From Holophagae bacterium (GTDB taxonomy: Bacteria > Acidobacteriota > Holophagae > Acanthopleuribacterales > Acanthopleuribacteraceae): 64,000 bases of DNA. Below, piece after piece: positions 1 through 12,000 of this stretch (position 1 is the stretch's first letter; each line of letters starts with the position of its first letter). Both the position numbers and the translations under genes were made by a program. The notes beneath the pieces are model-generated. The model saw nothing but the letters and a program-made list of their open reading frames with translations, searched no databases and had not been told where the DNA came from. The DNA is taken from positions 620,001 to 684,000 of the forward strand of contig JAUIFE010000001.1 in the NCBI GenBank assembly GCA_030429565.1, read 5' to 3'.

Positions 1-2
1 CC

Positions 3-3000
3 GTCATCAGCCCAACTCGCACCCTGACCTATCTACAATTGGAACACGAGGCCAACCTACTCGCCGAACGCCTGGTCAAAGCCGGCGTTAAAATCGGCGA
101 ACTGGTGGCGGTGATGATGGTCAAGGAATGGCACACGGCGGTGGCCACGCTCGCTGTGCTCAAGGCCGGTGCCGCTTACCAGCCGATCGCCCCGGAACAG
201 CCACGCGCACGACGCGACGTCTTGCTTGAAGAGGGCGCGGTCCGCTTCGTGCTGACCCAACCGGAACTGGGCGAAACCTGCAGCCTGCCCGCCGGCTTGA
301 CGCGGTGGACCGTCCAAGCCCAGCCCGAAACCGCCGCGGCCCACGCCGCCCCGCCGCGGCGCGCCAAAAGTCAAGATCTCGCCTACGTCATTTTTACCTC
401 GGGCTCAACCGGGAAACCCAAGGGCGTCGCCATCGAACACCAAGGCGCCGTCAACACCTTAATCGACATCAATCGTCGCTTCGACCTCGGCCCCAAAGAC
501 CGCGTGTTCGGCATCTCGGCGCTGAATTTCGACCTCTCGGTCTTTGACCTATTCGGCACCTTCGCCGCCGGCGCCGCGTTGGTACTCCCCCATCACGAAC
601 AACTGCGTGATCCCGAGCACTGGCTCAACTTGCTGTTTCAGCACGAGGTCACCATGTGGAATTCGGTGCCCGCCTTGGTCGACATGCTCGTTACCCACGC
701 CCGCGAACGCGGCGAACGCCTACCACCTTCGCTGGGCACCGTGTTTATGTCCGGCGATTGGATCCCGGTCGGTTTGCCCGACAAGATCCAAGCACTGGCG
801 CCCAACGCCCACATCGTCAGCGGCGGCGGCGCCACCGAGGCCTCGATTTGGTCGATTACCTATCCCATCCACAAAGTCGACCCCGACTGGACCTCGATTC
901 CCTATGGCAAACCCATGGACAATCAGCGCTTTCACGTGCTCGACGAACACCTACAACCGGCACCCGACTGGGTCGCCGGCGACCTCTACATCGGTGGTCT
1001 CGGCTTGGCGCGCGGTTACTGGCGCGATCCCGAAAAAACGGCCGCGAGTTTCATTACCCACCCGGTTAGCGGTGAACGCCTATACCGGACCGGCGACCAA
1101 GGCCGCTACCGCGACGACGGCAATATTGAATTCCTCGGCCGCGAGGATTTTCAGGTCAAAATTCAGGGCTACCGCATCGAGCTCGGTGAAATCGAAAGTG
1201 CCTTGGAACAGCACCACGACATTCAACAGGCGGTCGTCGTCGCCGTGGGTCGCGACCGGCACTCACAACGCCTTGTCGGTCACTTGGTACCCGCCGAGCG
1301 GGCCGAACTCGACCGCGACAGCGTGCGTTTGTGGCTCAGCGATCAGTTGCCGAGTTATATGGTGCCCGCCGCGTTTATGACCCACTACACCTTGCCGCTG
1401 ACGCCGACCGGCAAGCTTGACCGCGCCGCCTTGCGCGAGAAAAGCGAGCATTTGGAACCCGAAACGGTCGGCTACCAGGAACCGCGTAACCCACTCGAGG
1501 AGCAACTCTGTGATTTGTGGTGTGAGTTGCTCGACGTCGCTCGCGTCGGCGTCTTTGACGAACTGCTGCAACTGGGCTGCAATTCCTTAATTGCGATCAC
1601 CGCCGTCGCCCGCCTGCGCAAACGCTACGGCGTCGATATTCCGCCCGTTGCCGTGCTTGGCGATCAGGCGACCGTCGCCGGCTTGGCCCGCGAAATCGAA
1701 ACGCGACGCGAAAACTGCGAAACCCCCGTCGCCGAGATCACCGTCGAGGCCGACCCCGCCAATGCCCACGAACCCTTCCCACTCAACGCCATCCAACAAG
1801 CTTACTGGATCGGCCGACGCGGCGGCTTGGAACTGGGTAACGTGGCCGCCTACTTCTACCTGGAAGTCGACGTGGCCGACATTGAAGCGGAACGCCTCCA
1901 ACAAGCGTGGCAGCGCGTCATCGAACGACACCCCATGTTGCGGACGGTCTTCGACGAGGATGGTTATCAACGCACCTTGCCTTCGGTTCCCACCTACGAA
2001 ATGCCGTTCCGCGACCTGCAGCGCCTCGATCACGAGGCCGTTTCCTCCGAGTTGGCCCACGTGCGCGAAGCCATGTCGCGCCAGGTCATGAACCCTGCCA
2101 AATGGCCGCTGTTCGACCTGCGCCTCAGTTTGTTGTCCAGCCGACGCGGACGCCTGCACTTCGGACTCGACTTGCTCGTCGCCGATGCCTGGAGTGTCCA
2201 GATTCTCTTCGACGACCTCGAACGCGCCTATGCCGACCCCAGTCAAGCCTTGCCGGCCTTGCCGCTTACCTTCCGCGACTACCTCCAGGCCGAGGTCAAA
2301 CGCGTCGAGCACGACGCCTACCGGCGCGCGCGCAGCTTTTGGCTCAAACGTCTCGACAGCCTGCCGCCGGCGCCGCAGCTCCCGCTCGTCAAACCGCTCG
2401 CCGATATTGGCGAACCACATTTCGAACGTTTCCATACCGTACTCGAAGCCAAGCACCGCGACAGCCTCAACAACGAAGCCAAACGGCGCGGTCTCAGTCC
2501 CTCCGGTCTGTTGCTGGCGGCCTTCGCCGAAATCCTCGGCCGCTGGAGTAGTTCGCCTGAATTTACACTCAATGTAACCACCTTTAACCGGCAACCCATC
2601 CACGAGGCCGTCGAGCACATTGTCGGCGACTTCACCTCGATGAACTTGCTAGCGGTCGACAATCAGGGCACGAACTTCGGTCAGCGCGCCAAGTTGCTAC
2701 AGGAACGCTTGTGGGAAGACCTGGAACACCGCCGCTTCGGCGGCTTGGAAGTCATGCGCGAATGGTCGCGACGCCAAGGGCGGGCCCCCGGCGCACCCGC
2801 CCCGATTGTTTTTACCAGTCTGCTCGACAGCTATGGTCAAAGTGGCAAGTTCGTCCCACTCGGCGGCGAAGTTGTCTATGCCACCTCACAAACCCCGCAA
2901 GTCTGGCTCGATCACCAGGTCCGTGAACAGGACGGACGCCTTTACCTGACCTGGGACGTCGTCACCGAACTCCTGCCCACCGGCCTCGCCGACGACATGT

Positions 3001-6000
3001 TCGCCGCCTACCGCCACCTGTTAATCGATCTCGCCGAGAACCCACCCGCCTGGGAAGTCCCATTCCTACACTTGCTGCCCGAATGGCAACAAAGCTTGGG
3101 CCGTGAGGTCAACCAAACCACGATGGAATTCACGCCGCGTTGCCTGCACCAGTTGTTCTTCGAGCACGCGCACAACCAACCGGAACGCCCGGCTTTAATC
3201 ACCGCCGCCGGCAGCATAAGTTACGGCGCATTGGGCGCCGTCGCGCAACAGTTCGGTCAACAATTGGTCGATCACGGCGTCAAAGCCGGCCATCCCGTCG
3301 CCATCGTCATGCACAAAAGCCCCCAGCAGATCGCCGCCGTGCTGGCCGTCCACGACGCCGGCGGTGCCTACCTACCCGTTGACGCCGGCCTACCGCAACA
3401 ACGCCGCGACTTCATCATCCACAACGGTGGCGCGCGCGTCGTGCTCACCACCGAGGACCTCGTCGACGACCTCAACCTGCCCGACACCGTCACCGTCGTT
3501 TGCCTGCCGACCACCATGCCCGAGACCGGCGAAGTGCAAGCGCCCGTTCTGCGCCAAACGCCGTACGACCCCGCCTACATCATTTACACCTCGGGTTCGA
3601 CCGGCAATCCCAAGGGCGTCGCCGTCGACCACATCGCCACCTACAACACCTTGCTCGACATTAATACCCGCTTCCAGCTCGGTGCCGACGACCGCGTTTT
3701 TGGTTTGTCGTCCCTCAGTTTCGACCTCTCCGTCTTCGATATCTTCGGACCCTTCTCGGTCGGCGCCGCCTTGGTGTTGCCCGATAGCGACGGCCTGCGT
3801 TCGCCCGATCATTGGTTCGATCTTTGCCGCGACCACGGTGTCACTTTCTGGAACTCCGTGCCGGCGTTAATGGAAATGCTCGTCATCTACTGCGAAGGCC
3901 ACGACCACCTCTTGCCCGAAAGCCTCCGCCTGGTATTGATGTCGGGTGATTGGATTCCACTGGACCTGCCTGGCCGCATTCGCACCCTCTCGCCCTACAT
4001 TCGCTTGTGGAGCGGCGGCGGCGCCACTGAGGCCGCCGTTTGGTCCGTGCTTTATCCCATTGACGAAGTCGCCGCCACTTGGAAAAGCATTCCCTACGGC
4101 AAACCCATGCAAAACCAGACCTGTCACATCCTCGACGAACGCCTCGAGGCCTGTCCCGTCTGGGTCGCCGGCGATCTCTTCATCGGCGGCACCGGTCTGG
4201 CCCGCTGTTATTGGAACGATCCCCAAAAAACCAACGCCGCCTTCTTCCTGCACCCGCGCACCGGCGAACGCCTGTACCGCACCGGCGACCTCGGCCGCTA
4301 TTTACCCGACGGCAACATCGAGTTCCTCGGCCGCGCCGATTTCCAAGTGAAGGTCCAGGGTCACCGCATCGAGTTGGGCGAAATCGAAACCGTCCTTCTG
4401 CAGAGTGACAATGTTCAAGCCGCCGTCTGCGGGGCACTCGGCGAAGCGGGCGGTCCCAAGCGCTTGGTCGCTTGGCTGGTGTGCGACGACCCTGCCGCCT
4501 TCGACCGCGATGCGTGCGAACAGCACCTCGCCCAACGGCTCCCCGATTACATGATCCCCGCCGCCTGGGTCCCCCTCGACCGGCTCCCGCTCACCGCCAA
4601 CGGCAAGGTCGACCGCAAAGCCTTGCCCATGCCGGATTTTAAGCGCAACGACACCGATCAACGCGACAATCAACCGCACAACCCGCTTGAGTTTAAGCTG
4701 ATTGAGTCCTGGTCCGACATCCTCGCCGTCCCCCATGAAGAACTCAGCCTGTCGACCTCGTTCTTCCGCTTCGGCGGTAACTCGCTGCTGGCGATTCGCA
4801 TGCTCAACCAGCTCCACAAAAGTAGCGGCGTCGATATCCCGCTACGCGAGTTCTTCGATCAACCCACCATCGGCGCGCTCGCGCGGCTGGTTGGTGAACG
4901 TCAAAGCCGGGTCCAAACCGAGGTGCCCGCCTTGCCGACCCTCCGCCAAGACCCCGACAAACAACACCAGCCGTTCCCACTTAACGACATTCAGCACGCC
5001 TATTGGATGGGTCGCCACGGTGCCATGGAGCTCGGCAACGTCGCCGCCCACTTCTACTTTGAACTCGACCTGACCACCGACGATCCCAACCGCATCGAAG
5101 CGGCTTGGCGCAAGGTGATCGCCCGCCACGACATGTTGCGCGCCGTCATCGACGACGAAGGTATGCAGCGAGTGCTGCCGCTTGAAACGCTGCCGCCGTT
5201 CACGATTGAGGTCGACGACTACCGCGGCATTGAAGCCGGCGAACAGCGTTTCCACCTGGAAACCACACGGGAACGTCTCTCGCACCAAGTCCTCGACACC
5301 CATCAGTGGCCGCTGTTCGAGATTCGCCTCAGTCGCTGCGACGATCACCAGGTGCGCCTCCACTTCAGCTTCGACCTACTGATCGCCGACGCCTGGAGTG
5401 CGCGTTTGGTGTTCCAAGAATTCACACGCTTTTACCACCACCCCGACGACACACCGGCCCCCTTACAACTGCGCTTTCGCGACTACGTCGTCGGCATGGC
5501 CGGCTTGGCCGAAACCGAGCTTTATCGACGCTCGGCAGCTTATTGGTCGGCGCGTTTGGCCGACCTGCCGGCCGCACCCGATCTGCCGCTCGCTACCGAC
5601 CCCGCCACGATTAGGTCGCCGCGCTTCGAACGCCGCGCCGGCACACTTAACCCACAGCAATGGCAACGCTTACAACGTCTGGCGGGACGACTGGGTGTGA
5701 CCCCGACCGGCCTCGTCTTGGCCGCCTACGCCGAAGTCCTCGGTTGCTGGAGTCAGAACCCCGCCTTCTGCATCAATGTCACCACCTTTAACCGCCTGCC
5801 GTTACACGACGAGATCGAACAATTGGTTGGCGACTTCACCTCGCTGACCCTGTTGGCCGTCGACCAAAACGGCGCCGACCCCGACGGTGAAGCCCAGCCG
5901 TTTGGCGTCCGCGCCCGTCGCCTGCAACAACAACTCTGGCAGGACCTCGACCATCGCCATTACAGCGGCATCCAAGTCATCCGCGACCTCGCTCGCCGCG

Positions 6001-9000
6001 CCGGCCGCTCGCCAGGTGCGCTGATGCCGGTTGTGTTCACCAGTCGCTTGTTTGGCGGTGAAGAGTCCCAGGCGCTGCTGCCCGCCAACCTCGACGGCAG
6101 CCCGGCCGAAGTCGTTTACGCCGTCTCCCAAACGCCGCAAGTCTGGCTCGACAAACAGATTTTCGTAGAGAACGGCACCCTGGCCTGGACTTGGGACACC
6201 GTCGCCGAGCTGTTTATGCCTGGCGTCGTCGACGACATGTTCGCATCCTTCCAGCAGTTACTCGGCCAAATGGCCGACGATCCCCATATTGGCGACGCGC
6301 CGCCGGCATCGCTGTTACCCGAAGCCACCCGCGATCAGCTCAAGGAAATCAACCACACCACCACCGAACTGCCTACCGGCCTGCTGCACGACGGCTTTGT
6401 GGCGATGTGGCGCGCAACACCCGACGCCCTCGCGGTCGTTGACGGTGAACAGCGCTGGACCTACGACGACCTAGCCAAGCGCGCCTTCCAAGTCGCGGCC
6501 TGGCTCCAGGAACACCAGGCCCAGCCCGAGGAATTGGTCGTTGTCTGCATGGAAAAGGGCTGCTACCAAGCCGCCGCCACCTTGGGCGTCTCGCTCGCCG
6601 GTGCCGCCTACCTGCCGATGGACCCACGCTGGCCGCTGGAACGTCGCCAACGCATCCACGACCGCGCGCAAACCCGCCTCATCCTCACCACCACTACCTG
6701 GGAGGACCGCCTCAGTTGGCCCGATGACAGCACCAACCTGCGCGTCGACTGGTTGGATCCCGTCACCGCACCCGACCAACCGCCGTCGTGCCCGACCACA
6801 CCGCAACAGCTCGCCTACGTCATTTTCACCTCCGGCTCGACCGGCGAACCCAAGGGCGTCGCCATCGAACATCGCGGTGCCGTCAACACCCTCGCCGACA
6901 TTAATCAACGCTTTACCGTCGGCGCCGACGACGCCGTGCTCGCGCTCTCGCAGTTGCACTTCGACCTGTCCGTTTACGACCTGTTCGGCATCCTTGCCGC
7001 CGGTGCCACCGTCGTTTACCCGCCTGACAGCGAACACCCCGACCCCGCCGCGTGGCTCGACCTTGTGCAACGCCAACAGGTCACCATTTGGAACTCGGTA
7101 CCCGCGCTGGCGGCCTTGCTGTTGACCTACAGCGAGAACAACAACGTGCCGCTGCCCGCCCATCTGCGTCTGGTGATGCTGAGCGGTGATTGGATTGCGC
7201 TCGACACCGCACCACGCCTGCGCCGCCAATTACCCGACCTCACCGTGATCTCAATGGGCGGCGCCACCGAAGGTTCGATTTGGTCGATCCTCTACCCCAT
7301 CGGTGAACTGCCCGAGGACGCCGTCAGCGTGCCATACGGCAAAGCCATGGCCAACCAGTCAATGTGGGTCCTCGACCGCCGCCGCCGACCACGTCCCCAC
7401 TGGGTCCCCGGCGATATTTACATCGGCGGAATCGGCGTGGCGCGCGAATACTACGGCGCGCCGGAACTGACCCGCAACGCCTTTTTCAGCGATGCCGACG
7501 GCAACCGCCTCTACCGAACCGGCGACCTCGGCCGCCTGCTGCCCGATGGCAACATCGAGTTCCTTGGCCGCATCGATCACCAGGTCAAAGTGGGCGGTTA
7601 CCGCATTGAGCTCGGCGAAATCGAGGCCTGCCTGCTGCGCCACCCCGAGGTGGTTGAAGCCGTCGTCACCGCGCCTTGGGTCGACGAAAAATCAGGTCCC
7701 GGCGGCACCCGTCGCTTAGTGGCTTACATTGTCCGTCATCCAGAGCAACGCGACTGCGAGCTCGACCTCGAACAGTACCGCAATTTCGTCGCCCACGACT
7801 TGCCCACCTACATGGTGCCGCAGTTCTTTGTCCAATTGGACCACCTACCACTGACACCCAATGGGAAACTGGACCGCAAAGCCTTGCCACATCCCCACGC
7901 CGGCCGAGGTGACCGAGTCGCCGACCCCGGCCGCGGACCGCTTGAGGAACGCATTGCCGAACTGTGGCGCGAGGTGCTCGACGTCGATCAGGTCGCGCGC
8001 GACGACGCCTTCTTCGACCTGGGCGGTAACTCCCTACTCGCACTCAGCCTGCTCACCGCGCTGCGTCGTTATCTGCACGTACCGCTGACCTTGCAGCACC
8101 TTTTCGACAACCTGACCGTCGCCAAATTGGCCACCGTCGTCGCCGAAATGCGGGCCCGAGGCGAAACCCTTGAACAGACCGACAACTTGCCTACCCTGGT
8201 CGCCAACAGCGCGGACCGCACCAAGCCGTTCCCACTCACGCCGGTCCAACAAGCCTATTGGATTGGCCGTTTGCAGGGTTTAGCCGGTGGCAACATCGCC
8301 GCCCATGCCTACTACGAATTGGAACGCGCCGACTTCGACCTCACCGGTTTCGAGGCCGCCTTTAACCGCATGATTCAGCGTCACGAAGCGCTGCGATTGG
8401 TGATTGACGCCCACGGCGAGCAGCAGATTCTCGCCGACCCAGGACCCTACACCGTTGTCTGCGACGACCTGCGCCAGGTCGATGAAGCCGCCGTCGGCGC
8501 AGCCCTGTGGCAGACACGCGAACGCATGTCGCACCAGGTCCGCGACACCACTGTTTGGCCGATCTTCGAGGTCCGCGCCAGCTTGCTGCCCAGCGGGCGC
8601 ACCCGCTTGCACTTGAGCTTCGACCTGCTGATTGCAGACGCTTGGAGCTCGCGCATCCTCTTCCGCGACCTGGCCCTCGCCATGCAGGAGCGCGACCACG
8701 AGCTGCCGCCCTTGGCTTGCTCGTTTCGCGATTACGTGCTCGCCCAGAACCAAATGCGCAGCCACGAACGCTTCCAGCGAGCCCGTGATTACTGGCTGCG
8801 CCGTCTCGACCATCTACCGCCAGGCCCCAGCTTACCCGTCGCACGTCTGCCCCGTCCCGGCGACACGCCGCGTTTCCGTCGCTTCCAAGCCCACCTCGAC
8901 GAAACCACCTGGCGTTTGCTGACCGAACGCGCCCACGCCGTCAACCTCACCCCCTCCGGCCTGCTCCTCGCCGCTTTCTGCGAAGTGCTCGGTGGCTGGA

Positions 9001-12000
9001 GTTCTGAACCACGTTTCACCCTGAACTTGACCACCTTTAACCGTCTCGCCATGCACCCCGACGTCAATGACCTCATGGGTGACTTCACCTCCTTAACCCT
9101 ACTCGCCGTGAATACCGACTTCAGTGGAGGTGATCAGCGTTTCCAAGAGCGCGCGCGCCGCATTCAGGAACAGTTGTGGCGCGACCTCGATCATCGCGAA
9201 ATGAACGGCGTTGAAGTATTGCGCGAAATCGTGCGCCGTTCCGGCGGCGGCGTCGCGCCACGCGCGCCGATTGTTTTTACCAGTCGCCTGTTCGGCGGTG
9301 ACCAGAGCGAGGATGACCGCCGTCGCCGCGACACCTTCGGCGAGGTTGTTTACAGCGTCTCGCAGACACCGCAGGTCTGGCTCGATCACCAGGTCGTCGA
9401 AGAAGACGGCAACCTCTCCTGGACCTGGGACGTCGTCGACGGACTTTTCCACGAAGGCGTCGTCGAAGATATGTTTGACGCCTACAACCAACTGCTCAAG
9501 CGCCTCGCCGCCGATGACGCCGACTGGTCGGCCGACACCGGTCGGTTCCTGCCGGGCGCCGCCATGCCGCTGGTCCCCGTGCCTAGCTTCCCGCAAGATC
9601 TGTTGGTGCAGAGCAAGTTCTTTGAGCAAGCCGGCGCCAACCCCAAAGCCGTCGCTTTGCGCAGCGGCTCGTTAACCGTGACCTACAAACAACTGGCGCG
9701 CACTGCCCACCACATTGCCGACGTTCTCGAGCGCAACCAAGTCGATGTCGGCGGCGTCATCGCCGTTTACCTCGACGCGCCCTGGATGCAGATCGCCGCC
9801 GTACTCGGTGTGCTCGAAGCCGGGGCCGCCTTCACCATTATCGACGCCCACCTGCCGGATCGTTGCGCCGCCGCGCTGCTGCAACACGCCGGGGCCGCCG
9901 CCGTGATTTCGTTGCCACACCTAACCGCGCGGCTCAGCATCGAAACCGAAAGCGTGGTGCCCGCGTTGATTTTTGATCCCGACTGGCGCCACCAGGACAG
10001 TCAACGCATGAATGCCGGTCCCGCTTCCGCCGACTCGCCGGCGTGCATCCTGTTCGAAGCACCTTTTGCCGTACCGCCACGTGCGGTGCGCCTCGACCAC
10101 GGCGTATTGTGTCACGCCGTCACGACCCTCAACCAACTGCTCGAAATCAGTCCCGAGGACCGCCTCGCCGCCGTTTGTCCCTTTGGCCAGGGTGCCGCGT
10201 TGTTCGATATCTTCGGCGTCTTGAGTGTCGGCGGCAGTTTGTGGCTGCCCGAGAACCACCGTGTCATTGACAGCGACACGCTGCTGACCGCCCTCGCCGA
10301 CGAACGCATTTCGTTGTGGCGCAGTCCGATCGACCGCCTCAACGCCCTTTTCAACCACATTGACGCGCACCGCCAACAAACGCCGGACACCGCATTAAGC
10401 CACAGCCTGCGCCGCATCATCCTCTGCGACAGTCTCGTCACCGCCGACGACCTCGAGCGCATACGCGCCCACGCGCCGCAAGCCCAGGTCACCCTGTTCC
10501 AAGGCCACGCCGGCGGCGTCCCTTGGGTGGCCTGCTTCCTGCCGGAACCGGGCGTCACCTACGACGGGCCCTTACCTCACGGCTTTGCGTTACCCGGCAA
10601 ACAAATGGTGGTGCTCAACAGCCGCCTGCAACCCTGTCCGTTGTATGTCACCGGCGACCTTTACCTCGGCGCCATGGCGCCATTACCCAGCTTCCCCAGC
10701 GAAAGCACCGATGCCTTGTTGACCCATCCCGAAACCGGGCAACTGCTGCTGCGCACCGGTCAACGCGGCTTCGTTACCGATAATGGTTTGGTTCAGGTCG
10801 ATCCCCATTCCCATACCGACTTACAGCATGCCGGCTACCGCGTGGCTCTCGACGACGTCGCCTCGGTTTTCACCAACCACAGCCGCATTGCCGAGACCCT
10901 GATTCGCCACGAACGCAACAGCGCCGGTGACGCCCTGCTCACCGCCTACTTGGTGCCCGCAACCGAACCCTTGGATGCCGAAAGCTATCGCTGCCGCGTG
11001 CCGCGTTTGATCGACCTCGCCGAAGACGAACCGGCCCCGTGGCAACCCGCAATCCCCAAGGTGGTTGAGTCCTGGTCGCGCGAATTGCTCGGTCAGGTAC
11101 TCGCCGGCCTGCGCCTAATTCAACCCGAGGGTTTGGCCGTTCCCAAATACCGTTACCCCTCCGGTGGCGGCTTGTACCCGGTCCAAGTCTTCCTGGTCGT
11201 CGCCAACGATCAGATAACCGGTTTAACGCCTGGCATTTACCAGTTCCACCCCGGCCTGTTTAAGTTGGCCTACGTGGCCGGCGAGGTGCCCACCGGCGCG
11301 CCTGCCTTGTCCGTCCACTTCGTTGGCAAACTCGACGCCGTTTTACCGCTTTACCCCGATTGGGGTTTGGATTTCTGTTTCCTGGAAGCCGGCTACATGA
11401 ACCGCTTGCTGGCCGAGGATTGCAGCCTGCTCGGCATTAGCTGTCACCCCGTCGACGCCGCGCTGGGCGCACCCATCGGGCAATTGCTGGGTTGGGACGA
11501 CAACCTGCTGTGGGTCCACGGTGTCGCGCTCAGCGCCGCGACCGGCTTTAGCGACGCGCCGATGCAACCGGCGCAACCGCCGGCGACCGCCTTGGCCCCC
11601 CACCTGCGCGACCGCGATTGGCACGCCGCCGCCGTCAGCGACCCCATGGCGCGACTCGGCTTTAAAATGGAACAGCGGGGTTTGCCCGAGGATTTCGACG
11701 AAGCCACCGCTTTGCCGTTGAACCCTATCCCCGTCGACACCATTACCGAACGCCGTTTCGCCGGCCGTCGCTCGGCGCGTTCCTTCATGCGCCGCCCACT
11801 CAAGGCCGCCCAGTTCGGCAGTTGGCTGGCCTGCTTGCGACGACCCGCCGTCGACGAGGACGACCGCGTTTCGGCACCCATGTTCCGATTCCTGGTTGAA
11901 CTCAAAAACGACGCCGTCGAGGGTTTGGGCGCCGGTTTGTACGAGTACCTGCCGGAGACGCACCAGTTACATCACCTGACCACACGGGCATTGTCACCAC

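Noticed and set aside
1587..2618. A 343-codon open frame on the minus strand inside the NRPS gene
   Set aside because: It is antisense to the well-supported PCP1-Cy1 region, has no ribosome-binding site or family motif, and results from the high GC third-position bias.
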